Part shown: positions 26,616 to 34,776 of the stretch, one piece after another
Position numbering within the stretch: the stretch's first letter is position 1
Layout of the letters: each line of letters starts with the position of its first letter
Source: Alistipes provencensis
GTDB lineage: Bacteria > Bacteroidota > Bacteroidia > Bacteroidales > Rikenellaceae
Assembly: GCF_900083545.1 (NCBI RefSeq)
Contig: NZ_LT559262.1
Span: forward strand, 1,402,397-1,466,396
Direction: 5' to 3'
DNA length: 64,000 bases
Notes under the pieces: generated by a model
Told to the model about the DNA's origin: nothing
The model's input: the letters and a program-made list of their open reading frames with translations, nothing else
Database searches by the model: none
Translations under genes and position numbers: made by a program

Positions 26616-28151
26616 ATGTTTGTCCGTACTTATGCCGGGGCTATTGTCGGGATCGATGCCGTGGCGGTGACCGTCGAGGTCAACATCACGGGCGGCGGTC
26701 TGGGGCTCTACCTCGTGGGACTGCCGGACAATGCCGTGAAGGAGAGCGAACAGCGCATCCGTGCGGCGTTCGAGAACTCCGGCGAACGGATGTCGGGCAG
26801 GAAGATCGTCGTCAATCTGGCGCCCGCCGATCTCCGCAAGGAGGGTTCGGGCTTCGATTTGCCGATCGCCGTGGGGATTCTCGCGGCGATGGGCCGCATC
26901 GACGCCGAAGCGGTCGCCGGCACGATGTTCGTCGGCGAATTGTCGCTCGACGGCTCGGTCAAACCCGTGCGGGGCGTGCTGCCTCTGGCGGTCCGGGCAC
27001 GTTCGGAAGGGCTGCGGCGGCTGGTGCTGGCGGCCGGGAACGCTGCCGAGGCAGCCGTCGTGGAGGGTATCGAAACGATCGGCGTCACCACGCTCCGGGA
27101 GGTCGTCGCCTACCTGAACGGCGAGGCGGAGATCGCTCCTGCGATGCCTGCCGACGATGAACCGTTCGAAATAGCGGCATCGCGTTATGCCGAAGATTTC
27201 GCCGACGTGAAGGGCCAGACGCACGTCAAGCGGGCGCTGGAGATAGCTGCTGCGGGCGGCCACAATGTGATTATGATCGGGGCCCCGGGTTCGGGCAAGA
27301 CGATGCTTGCACGACGCCTGCCGACCATCCTCCCGCCGCTGACGCGCGAGGAGGCGCTGGAGACGACCAAGATACACTCCGTGGCGGGCGGCATGACGGG
27401 CGGACTGATGACCCGGCGGCCGTTCCGGGCCCCGCACCACCTCACTTCGCAGGTCGCCGTGATCGGCGGCGGGCAGTCGCCCCGTCCGGGTGAGGTGTCG
27501 CTGGCCCACAACGGGGTGCTGTTTCTCGACGAACTGCCCGAATTCGGCCGCAGCGTGCTCGAGGTCCTGCGGCAGCCGCTGGAGGAGAAGCGCGTGGTGG
27601 TCTCGCGGGCCAGATACAGCGTCGAATACCCGGCCAATTTTACGCTCGTCGCGGCGATGAACCCGTGTCCGTGCGGCTATTACAACCATCCGACGAAGGA
27701 GTGCACCTGCTCGCCGGGGTCGGTACACCGTTATATGAGCCGCATTTCGGGGCCGCTGATGGACCGCATCGACCTGCATGTCGAGGTGACGCCCGTGGCT
27801 CCGCAGGAGTTGTCGGCGACGGCTCCGGGCGAGCCGAGCGCGGCGATCCGCGAACGGGTCATCCGGGCGCGGGAGGTGCAGGCGGCGCGTTTCCGCAATG
27901 CGGAGGGTGTGCATGCCAACTCGATGATGAACAGCGCGATGCTGCGCGAATACTGCCGTCTCGATGCGGCTTCGGCGGCCTTGCTGGAGCGGGCGATGGA
28001 ACGGCTGTCGCTCTCGGCGCGGGCCTACGACCGCATCCTGAAGGTGGCGCGCACGATCGCCGATCTGGCTGGACGCGACGCCATCGTTCAGGCGGACATC
28101 GCCGAGGCGATCAACTACCGGTCGCTGGACCGGGGTAACTGGGGACGTTAA
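26616..28151 (+). CDS. YifB/ComM-family Mg-chelatase-like AAA+ ATPase
   Basis: The 511-residue product starts with a Lon-protease-like domain lacking catalytic residues (LGLYLVGLPDNAVKESEQRI; VNLAPADLRKEGSGFDLPIA), followed by an AAA+ module with Walker A IGAPGSGKTMLARRL, LFLDELPEFGRSVLE as Walker B, and AAMNPCPCGYYNHPTKEC, then a C-terminal helical domain. In several proteobacteria the homologue ComM is a branch-migration helicase that aids recombination during natural transformation. Proximity to comF and dnaB fits a DNA-processing role, but competence itself is not shown. It precedes murG by 12 bp. Confidence 0.93.
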   Translation: MFVRTYAGAIVGIDAVAVTVEVNITGGGLGLYLVGLPDNAVKESEQRIRAAFENSGERMSGRKIVVNLAPADLRKEGSGFDLPIAVGILAAMGRIDAEAVAGTMFVGELSLDGSVKPVRGVLPLAVRARSEGLRRLVLAAGNAAEAAVVEGIETIGVTTLREVVAYLNGEAEIAPAMPADDEPFEIAASRYAEDFADVKGQTHVKRALEIAAAGGHNVIMIGAPGSGKTMLARRLPTILPPLTREEALETTKIHSVAGGMTGGLMTRRPFRAPHHLTSQVAVIGGGQSPRPGEVSLAHNGVLFLDELPEFGRSVLEVLRQPLEEKRVVVSRARYSVEYPANFTLVAAMNPCPCGYYNHPTKECTCSPGSVHRYMSRISGPLMDRIDLHVEVTPVAPQELSATAPGEPSAAIRERVIRAREVQAARFRNAEGVHANSMMNSAMLREYCRLDAASAALLERAMERLSLSARAYDRILKVARTIADLAGRDAIVQADIAEAINYRSLDRGNWGR

Positions 28152-28163
28152 AAAAATGAAAAT

Positions 28164-29264
28164 ATGAAACGCATTATTCTTTCCGGCGGCGGCACGGGCG
28201 GCCATATCTATCCCGCCGTGGCGGTCGCCGAGGCCCTGAAACGGCGTTTCGGCGACGAGGTCGATATCCTCTTCGTCGGTGCCGAGGGCAAGATGGAGAT
28301 GGAGAAGGTTCCGGCGCTGGGCTACCGCATCGCGGGACTGCCGATCGCGGGATTGCAGCGGCGGCTGGACTGGCACAACCTTGCCGTGCCGTTCAAGGCT
28401 GTGAAGAGCATCCGGATGGCGAAGCGGATCATCCGCGAATTCGGGGCCGATGCGGTCGTCGGGTTCGGCGGTTACGCCAGCGCCCCGGTGCTGTGGGCCG
28501 CGCAGCGAATGGGCGTGCCGACGGTGATTCAGGAGCAGAACTCCTATGCGGGGGTCACGAACAAGATTTTGTCGAAGGGTGCGAAACGCATCTGCACGGC
28601 CTATGAGGGGATGGAACGCTTCTTTCCGGCGGGCAAGATCACACTGACGGGCAACCCTCTGCGGGGCCGCTTCTCGAAAGAGGGCGCCGACCGCGCCGAG
28701 GCGCTGAAATATTACGGCCTCACGCCCGGCTTGCCGGTGATTCTGGTGGTCGGCGGGTCGTTGGGCACGCGGTCGCTGAACGAGATGATGAAGGCGTGGA
28801 TCGTCCAGACGGGCGGCGAGGCCCCCGTGCAGGTAATCTGGCAGACGGGCAAATACTACGAGCGCGAAATGCAGGCTTTTCTGGCCGCACACCCGGCGCG
28901 GCACGTCTGGCAGGGGGCTTTCATCGACCGCATGGACTATGCCTATGCCGCGGCCGATCTGGTGGTGTCGCGCAGCGGTGCCGGGACGGTCTCGGAGCTG
29001 TGTCTCGTGGCCAAACCGGTGCTGTTCGTGCCCTCGCCCAATGTGGCCGAGGACCATCAGACCAAGAATGCCCGGGCGCTGGAGACGAAGGGCGCCGCGG
29101 TCGTGGTCGCCGACGCCGAGAGCCGCACGAAGGCGATGCCGCGGGCTATGGAGCTGCTGGCGGACAAGGAGGCGCTGGCCTCGATGAGCCGCAATCTGGA
29201 GTCGCTGGCCAGGCCGAACGCCGCGGAAGATATTGTGAATGAGATAATAAAAGTAATGAAATAA
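28164..29264 (+). CDS. murG: UDP-GlcNAc:undecaprenyl-PP-MurNAc-pentapeptide GlcNAc transferase
   Basis: MurG adds GlcNAc to lipid I to make lipid II at the inner face of the membrane. The 366-residue GT-B fold shows the N-terminal glycine loop SGGGTGGHIYPAVAVAEAL, the second glycine loop VVGGSLGTRSLNEM, and the acceptor and donor segments VVSRSGAGTVSELCLVAKPV and PSPNVAEDHQTKNA. The stop TAA and the murC ATG share one base, so the two enzymes are coupled. It follows yifB instead of the usual ftsW/murD, showing that the division cluster is broken here. Confidence 0.97.
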   Translation: MKRIILSGGGTGGHIYPAVAVAEALKRRFGDEVDILFVGAEGKMEMEKVPALGYRIAGLPIAGLQRRLDWHNLAVPFKAVKSIRMAKRIIREFGADAVVGFGGYASAPVLWAAQRMGVPTVIQEQNSYAGVTNKILSKGAKRICTAYEGMERFFPAGKITLTGNPLRGRFSKEGADRAEALKYYGLTPGLPVILVVGGSLGTRSLNEMMKAWIVQTGGEAPVQVIWQTGKYYEREMQAFLAAHPARHVWQGAFIDRMDYAYAAADLVVSRSGAGTVSELCLVAKPVLFVPSPNVAEDHQTKNARALETKGAAVVVADAESRTKAMPRAMELLADKEALASMSRNLESLARPNAAEDIVNEIIKVMK

Positions 29265-30646
29265 TGGAATTTCGGAACGTCTATTTTCTGGGTATCGGCG
29301 GCATCGGTATGAGCGCCTTGGCCCGCTATTTTCTCCACGAAGGCCGCCGGGTCGCCGGTTACGACCGCACCCGCTCGCCCCTCACCGAAGAACTCGAGGC
29401 CGAAGGCGCCGCAGTCCACTATGAGGACGATGTGCGGCTGATCCCCGGGGAGTTCCTCGACCCGAAGGAGACGATGGTGGTCTACCCCCCCGCCGTGCCG
29501 CAGGACCACAGCGAATACCGCTATTTCACGGAGCACGGATTCCGGATCGAGAAGCGGTCGCAGATGCTGGGACACTTGGCCGAGGGCAAATATGTGATGG
29601 CCGTGGCGGGTACGCACGGCAAGACCACCACCTCGACGATGGTGGCGTGGCTCAACCGTGTCCTGACGGGCGGCGGCTCGGCATTTCTGGGAGGCATCTC
29701 CAAGAATTTCGCGGGCAATCTGGTGTTGGGCGGTGGAAAACGCCTTGCGGTCGAGGCCGACGAGTTCGACCGTTCGTTCCTGCGGCTGTATCCCGACGTG
29801 GCGGTGGTGACCTCGGCCGATGCCGACCACCTCGACATCTACGGCACCCACGAGGCGGTGAAGGAGGCCTTCTCGCAGTTCGTGCGGCAGATCCGTCCCG
29901 ACGGATTCCTCATCATCAAGCAGGGGGTCGACATCGTCGTCGACAACCCGGAAATTACCGTCTACCGCTACTCCTACGATGTGCCGTGCGACTTCTACGC
30001 CCGCAATGTGCAGTTGCTCGAGGGCGGCCATTACCGCTATGACATCGTGACGCCCGGCGGCGCGATCGAAGGGTGTACGCTCGGCATCCCGGGGTGGATC
30101 AACATCGAAAATTCGGTGGCGGCGGTGGCCTCCGTGTGGTGCGCCGCGCAGGCCGAGGGGACGGAACCGGACGCGGACAAACTGCGCGAAGCGCTGGCAT
30201 CGTTCTCGGGCGTCAAACGGCGTTTCGAGTTCTATGTGAACACTCCGAAACAGGTCTATATGGACGACTATGCCCACCATCCGCGCGAACTGGCGGCGAC
30301 GCTGACCTCCGTGCGCGGAATGTTCCCCGGACGGCGGATCACGGCGCTTTTCCAGCCCCACCTCTACACCCGCACCCGCGACTTGTATGCAGAGTTCGCC
30401 GAGGCGCTGTCGCATGCCGACGAGGTGGTGTTGCTGCCGATCTATCCGGCGCGAGAGGAGCCGATTCCCGGCATTACGTCGGAGATCATCGCCGACAGGG
30501 TGGCAGTCCCCTGCCGGATCGTGGAGCGCGGCCGGCTGGCCGACGAGGTCGCCGCGATGGATACGGACGTGGTCATCAGCTTCGGGGCGGGCAATATCGA
30601 CGCCTGCTGCGAAGCCATTGCCGAAAAGCTCCGCATGAAAAGTTAG
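29264..30646 (+). CDS. murC: UDP-N-acetylmuramate--L-alanine ligase
   Basis: MurC begins assembly of the peptidoglycan stem peptide by ligating L-Ala to UDP-MurNAc with ATP. The 460-residue protein has the N-terminal nucleotide loop FLGIGGIGMSALA, the ATP loop VAGTHGKTTTSTMVAWL, the central DADHLDIYG, and RRFEFYVN with DDYAHHPRELAATL in the C-terminal domain. Length and all Mur-ligase motifs are standard. It is coupled to murG by a one-base overlap and to ftsQ by a 3-bp gap. Confidence 0.97.
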   Translation: MEFRNVYFLGIGGIGMSALARYFLHEGRRVAGYDRTRSPLTEELEAEGAAVHYEDDVRLIPGEFLDPKETMVVYPPAVPQDHSEYRYFTEHGFRIEKRSQMLGHLAEGKYVMAVAGTHGKTTTSTMVAWLNRVLTGGGSAFLGGISKNFAGNLVLGGGKRLAVEADEFDRSFLRLYPDVAVVTSADADHLDIYGTHEAVKEAFSQFVRQIRPDGFLIIKQGVDIVVDNPEITVYRYSYDVPCDFYARNVQLLEGGHYRYDIVTPGGAIEGCTLGIPGWINIENSVAAVASVWCAAQAEGTEPDADKLREALASFSGVKRRFEFYVNTPKQVYMDDYAHHPRELAATLTSVRGMFPGRRITALFQPHLYTRTRDLYAEFAEALSHADEVVLLPIYPAREEPIPGITSEIIADRVAVPCRIVERGRLADEVAAMDTDVVISFGAGNIDACCEAIAEKLRMKS

Positions 30647-30649
30647 ACG

Positions 30650-31750
30650 ATGAACCGCTACCTCCGATACACGCTTCTGGGTCTCATGTGGGCCGCCGTC
30701 GCCGTCTATATCATCTGGGCGGGGGCATCGGCCCGGCGTGCGCGTGTGGGGAAAAAGGTAGCAAGCGTGGAGATCGAGGTCGTGGACAGCACCTCGCAGG
30801 GGCATCTGGTCTCGGCGGCGATGGTCCGCGGATGGATCTCCCGCAGCGGGATCAAGACGCTCGGCGCGGCCGTCGATGCGGTGGACCTCGCGGGCATCGA
30901 ACACTTGATCGCCCGCAACGGCTTTGTGGACGAGGTGGTCGCCTACGTCTCCTACGACGGGGTGATGCACGTCGCCATCAGCCAGCGCAAGCCCCTCCTG
31001 CGGCTGCTAACCGACGGCATGAACGCCTATGTGACGCCCGAAGGGTATGTTTTCGCCGCCCCGCGCGCCTCGTCGCTCTACGTCCCGGTCGTTACCGGTT
31101 CGTACCGCCCGCCTTTTCCGGCATCGTATGTGGGGAGTGTCCGGGAGCATATCGACCAGCGGTTGCAGGAGATCGAAAACCGGATCGCTGAACTCGAACG
31201 GGAGAAGTATCCCCTCTACCGCCGCGAGCTGGAGAACGACCGCAACATCTCGGCCCTGCGCCGCATGCGCATCAAGCGGCAGTGGTGGCGGCTGGAGGGG
31301 GCGAAGGAGTTCGATGCGCGGGTCGATGCGCTGCGCGAAAAGAAGGCCAAACTGCGCCGCAGCTACCGCTATCGGGCGCGTGTGATCCGCGAGGAGATCG
31401 AGCGGATCGCCGGACGGCAGGAGGCCGAGCGGGCGAAGCAAAAAAAGTTGGAGAAAAGCTACGAAGATTTCATGAAACTCCTTACCTTTGTGGAAAGTGT
31501 CGAGAACGACGATTTCTGGAGGTCGGAAGTGGTGCAGATCGCAGCGCGCACGACCCCCAGCGGAGCATTGGAGGTGGAACTGACGCCCCGCAGCGGTCGT
31601 TTTACGATTCTCTTCGGCCGGTTGGAGGAGGTCGAACGCAAGTTCGGGAAGTTGCAGCGGTTCTACCGCCGCGGACTTCCGTCGATCGGCTGGAACGAAT
31701 ACCGCACTATAGACATCAGATATAACGACCAGGTGGTCTGCAAGAAGTAA
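30650..31750 (+). CDS. ftsQ: FtsQ-like cell division protein
   Basis: FtsQ links cytoplasmic and periplasmic divisome parts. The 366-residue product has one N-terminal membrane helix (about 8-25), then a POTRA-like region (about 38-110, VASVEIEVVDSTSQGHLV and VAYVSYDGVMHVAISQRKP). A long highly charged stretch (about 165-275) rich in Arg, Glu and Lys and predicted to be coiled coil separates this from the C-terminal beta domain (GALEVELTPRSGRFTILFG). Such an insert is longer than in typical FtsQ and is discussed under findings. Position between murC and ftsA supports the call despite weak sequence conservation of FtsQ. Confidence 0.85.
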   Translation: MNRYLRYTLLGLMWAAVAVYIIWAGASARRARVGKKVASVEIEVVDSTSQGHLVSAAMVRGWISRSGIKTLGAAVDAVDLAGIEHLIARNGFVDEVVAYVSYDGVMHVAISQRKPLLRLLTDGMNAYVTPEGYVFAAPRASSLYVPVVTGSYRPPFPASYVGSVREHIDQRLQEIENRIAELEREKYPLYRRELENDRNISALRRMRIKRQWWRLEGAKEFDARVDALREKKAKLRRSYRYRARVIREEIERIAGRQEAERAKQKKLEKSYEDFMKLLTFVESVENDDFWRSEVVQIAARTTPSGALEVELTPRSGRFTILFGRLEEVERKFGKLQRFYRRGLPSIGWNEYRTIDIRYNDQVVCKK

Positions 31751-31764
31751 AAGGAGAGTATACC

Positions 31765-33252
31765 GTGGAAAGAAAGAATTATACCGTTGCCGTCGATCTG
31801 GGCTGCTCGTCGGTCGTGGTGGCCGTCGGCGAGAAGACGCCCGAAGGCGCCGTTGACGTCGCATGCGTCGTCTCGAAACCCGTCGAGGGGGTCAATGCGG
31901 GCCGGATCGAGAACATCGAGCTGGTGAGCCGCGCCATCCGCGAGGCCGTGTCGGAAGCCGAGCAGCAGCTCGGAATCCGCATTACGGAGGCTTACGCCGG
32001 TATTTCGGGCGATTTCGTGCGCTGTGCGCGCCACACCGACCATGTCTTCGTCTACGATCCCCAGAACGGCGTCAACCAGAAGGACGTCGATGCGCTGTTC
32101 GACCGCATGCGCAACGTGCAGGCTCCCGACGATGAGACCATCATGGAGCGCGTGCCCCAGAACTATCTGGTGGACGACAGTCAGGAGGTCCGCAATCCCG
32201 TGGGGTCGTTCGGCAAGAAACTTTCGTCGACGTTCAATTTCATCCTCTGCCTCAAAACCCCGATGCAGCGTCTCGACATGGCGCTGAAACGACTTGGTAT
32301 CAAGATGCTGGGCGTCGTGTCCGACGCGCTGGCCGTTCCCGAAGCGGTGCTGCTGCCCGATGAGAAGGAGGAGGGTGTAGCCGTGGTCGACATCGGCGGC
32401 GGCGTTACCGACGTGACGGTCTATTACCGCAACGTGGTGCGCTACATCGCCTCGATCCCGATCGGCGCCTCGGCCATCAACCGCGATATCCGCACGATGA
32501 GCGTTCCCGAGAAACACGTCGAGAGCCTCAAGCAGAAATACGGTTCGGCGGTTGCCGAACTGGCCCCCGAGGATAAACTGATCCGCGTCAACGGCCGCAC
32601 GGCCCGCGAGGCGAAAGATATCCTGCTGCGCAATCTGGCGACGGTGGTCGAGGCCCGCGCTACGGACATCGCCGAGTTCGTCCAGCAGGAGATCAAGGAT
32701 TCGGGTTACGCCGGGAAACTGGCCTACGGCATCGTGCTGACGGGCGGTTCGGCGAAATTGAAGGACCTCGACGAATTGTTCCGCCGGGTGACGGGCATGG
32801 ACGTGCGCGTCGCCCTTCCCGAAGCGGGCATCACCGAGGAGTCGAAGGAGAAGGTCGCCGATCCGGCCTATTCGACGGCTGTGGGTATCCTGCTGAAGGG
32901 TGCCGAGCAGGGCGGATGCGCCGTTGTCGAACGGCCTGCGCCCCCCGCATCTGCCGCAGCACCGGGAGCCGGACAGCGTCCGGGCTTCATACCTCCGGCT
33001 CAGCCCGTAGCGGGCGGATTCAAGGCTCCGCAGCCGCGTGTGGCCCAGCCCTATGCCGCGCCTGCGAAACCCGCAGCGCAGCCTGTGCCGGAGCCGGAGG
33101 ACGAGACCGTTGGACATCCGGAAGCACCGCGGGAGGACGAGCCGCTGTCGGTGCCCGAACCCAAGCGCAAGCGCGGTTTCGGGTCGATCGTCATGAGTGC
33201 GATCGACAAGATCAACAAGGGTTTCTCGGCCGCCGAAGACGAAGAGATATAG
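31765..33252 (+). CDS. ftsA: Cell division protein FtsA
   Basis: FtsA is the actin-like tether that anchors FtsZ to the membrane. The 495-residue product has phosphate-binding loops VAVDLGCSSVVVAVGEK near the N-terminus and VVDIGGGVTDVTVYY, plus the adenosine motif VLTGGSAKLKDLDELFRRV. After the core, residues about 385-470 form a Pro/Ala/Gln-rich low-complexity linker, and the last 24 residues (RGFGSIVMSAIDKINKGFS) form the amphipathic membrane-targeting helix. The extended linker is common in Bacteroidetes. It precedes ftsZ by 194 bp, a gap filled with hairpins. Confidence 0.96.
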   Translation: MERKNYTVAVDLGCSSVVVAVGEKTPEGAVDVACVVSKPVEGVNAGRIENIELVSRAIREAVSEAEQQLGIRITEAYAGISGDFVRCARHTDHVFVYDPQNGVNQKDVDALFDRMRNVQAPDDETIMERVPQNYLVDDSQEVRNPVGSFGKKLSSTFNFILCLKTPMQRLDMALKRLGIKMLGVVSDALAVPEAVLLPDEKEEGVAVVDIGGGVTDVTVYYRNVVRYIASIPIGASAINRDIRTMSVPEKHVESLKQKYGSAVAELAPEDKLIRVNGRTAREAKDILLRNLATVVEARATDIAEFVQQEIKDSGYAGKLAYGIVLTGGSAKLKDLDELFRRVTGMDVRVALPEAGITEESKEKVADPAYSTAVGILLKGAEQGGCAVVERPAPPASAAAPGAGQRPGFIPPAQPVAGGFKAPQPRVAQPYAAPAKPAAQPVPEPEDETVGHPEAPREDEPLSVPEPKRKRGFGSIVMSAIDKINKGFSAAEDEEI

Positions 33253-33315
33253 TTTAGCAAAGAGGAACGCGCAAGCAACGGTTTACCGTTTTCCGGGGAG
33301 TGTCGGCGGTGGCCT

Positions 33316-33416
33316 CGCGGCAAAGCCGCGTTTGCAAATCCGACCCCACCCCAAACCCCTCCCTCGGGGAGGGGCTTATGTCCGCCGCAAGCGGCGGAAA
33401 GGGCGCTTTGGAGCGC
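33316..33416. repeat. Cluster of four perfect hairpins between ftsA and ftsZ (REP-like)
   Basis: Four palindromes follow each other: CGCGGC/GCCGCG (33316-33330), CCCCTCC/GGAGGGG (33356-33374), TCCGCCGC/GCGGCGGA (33381-33398) and GCGCT/AGCGC (33403-33416). The dense, GC-rich pattern with a C-rich lead-in (ACCCCACCCCAAACCCC) resembles dispersed extragenic palindromes. It lies in the ftsA-ftsZ message, where it could also slow transcription or protect the RNA end. Confidence 0.65.
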
Positions 33417-33446
33417 ATGTGTAATTAAAGAAAAAGAAAACGAGAT

Positions 33447-34772
33447 ATGACAGACGAATTGATGTCGGAAATCAAGGCCCCGCGCACGAACGGCTCGATC
33501 ATTACGGTGGTCGGTGTCGGCGGAGCCGGGGGCAATGCCGTGAACCACATGTGGAATCTCGGCATCAGAGGGGTTACGTTCATGGTCTGCAACACCGACC
33601 AGCAGGCGCTCGATAAGAGCCCCGTTGAGCAGAAGATACGCCTCGGGGCCGAGGGCCTCGGAGCCGGCAACGACCCCGAGAACGGGCGTCGCGCGGCCGT
33701 CGAGTCGCTGCCCGAGATCCGTCAGGTGCTCGAGGAGGCCGGCACGAAGATGCTCTTCATCACGGCCGGTATGGGCGGCGGCACGGGTACGGGCGCTTCG
33801 CCCGTCATTGCCAAACTGGCCAAGGAGATGGGACTGCTGACGGTGGCCATCGTCACCTCGCCGCTGGCCGTCGAGGGCAAGATACGCTACGAGCAGGCTT
33901 TCCGGGGTATCGAGGAGCTGCGCCAAAATACCGATTCGCTGCTGATTATCAACAACGAGAACATTCTGGAGATTTACGGGCGTCTTTCGCTCAAACAGGC
34001 TTTCGGCAAGGCCGACGACATTCTGGCCTCGGCGGCCAAGGGCATTGCCGAGATCATCACCGTCGAGAGCGATCTGGTGAACGTCGACTTCGCCGATGTC
34101 TCGAAGGTCATGCGCAACAGCGGCCGGGCCCACATGGCCGTCGCTACGGCCGACGGCGACAACCGCGCCGAAGCTGTCGCCGAGGCGTCGCTGCGTTCGC
34201 CGTTGCTGGACCACAACCTGATCTCGGGAGCCAAGAACATTCTGCTGAACATCTCGGTATCGGACGCCGATGCCCTGATGTACGAGGAGGTGGTGCGGAT
34301 TCTGGAGTACATTCAGGCCCACGCCAGCGTACAGGACGACCACGGCGTGATCCACAATGCCAACATCATCTGGGGTACGAGCGAGAAGCCGCAGTTGGGC
34401 AATTTCATCGAGCTGGTGGTGGTCGCCACGGGATTCGAGGGCGACGCACAGCCCGGCGTGATGAAGCAGATCATTCCCCCGGCCCATATCGTCGAACCCA
34501 TCGCCAAGGAGCCTGCCGCGGCTCCCGTGCTGGAGCCGATCAAGCCCGTGCCTCCCAAGGTCGCGCAGCGCCAGCCCGAGCAGGTGATGCTCGGGGCCAA
34601 GCCGACCCGTTACAGTAATATCGAGACCCTGCTGGCCAAACCCGCCTACCAGTCGCGCAACTCGAAGTTCGTCGTGCAGATGCCCGGCGGCCGCAAAGAG
34701 GTGCTGAAAGACGACGCGGCGGAGGCTCAGGCCCCGAAGGAGGAGACGCAGGGCGGCTCGCTGTTCGATTAA
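33447..34772 (+). CDS. ftsZ: Cell division GTPase FtsZ
   Basis: FtsZ polymerises into the cytokinetic ring. The 441-residue product has the N-terminal nucleotide segment VGVGGAGGNAVNHMW, the tubulin signature GMGGGTGTGASPVIAKLA, the T7 synergy region NVDFADVSKVM, and a C-terminal spacer from about residue 330 with Pro/Ala/Glu-rich sequence ending in a short conserved-looking tail. All GTPase elements are intact. The start codon has no clear Shine-Dalgarno but an A-rich upstream region, typical of Bacteroidetes. The 194-bp gap from ftsA suggests separate control of the high FtsZ level. Confidence 0.97.
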   Translation: MTDELMSEIKAPRTNGSIITVVGVGGAGGNAVNHMWNLGIRGVTFMVCNTDQQALDKSPVEQKIRLGAEGLGAGNDPENGRRAAVESLPEIRQVLEEAGTKMLFITAGMGGGTGTGASPVIAKLAKEMGLLTVAIVTSPLAVEGKIRYEQAFRGIEELRQNTDSLLIINNENILEIYGRLSLKQAFGKADDILASAAKGIAEIITVESDLVNVDFADVSKVMRNSGRAHMAVATADGDNRAEAVAEASLRSPLLDHNLISGAKNILLNISVSDADALMYEEVVRILEYIQAHASVQDDHGVIHNANIIWGTSEKPQLGNFIELVVVATGFEGDAQPGVMKQIIPPAHIVEPIAKEPAAAPVLEPIKPVPPKVAQRQPEQVMLGAKPTRYSNIETLLAKPAYQSRNSKFVVQMPGGRKEVLKDDAAEAQAPKEETQGGSLFD

Positions 34773-34776
34773 CCAA

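Noticed and set aside
26172..29057. A 961-codon minus-strand open frame opposite dnaB, yifB and murG
   Set aside because: Long antisense frames are expected in this GC-rich codon usage; the product has a low-complexity Arg/His-rich composition and no domain, and the opposing genes are certain.
29464..29493. C-rich run in murC as a second phase-variation tract
   Set aside because: It is only seven bases and the frame continues intact through it.
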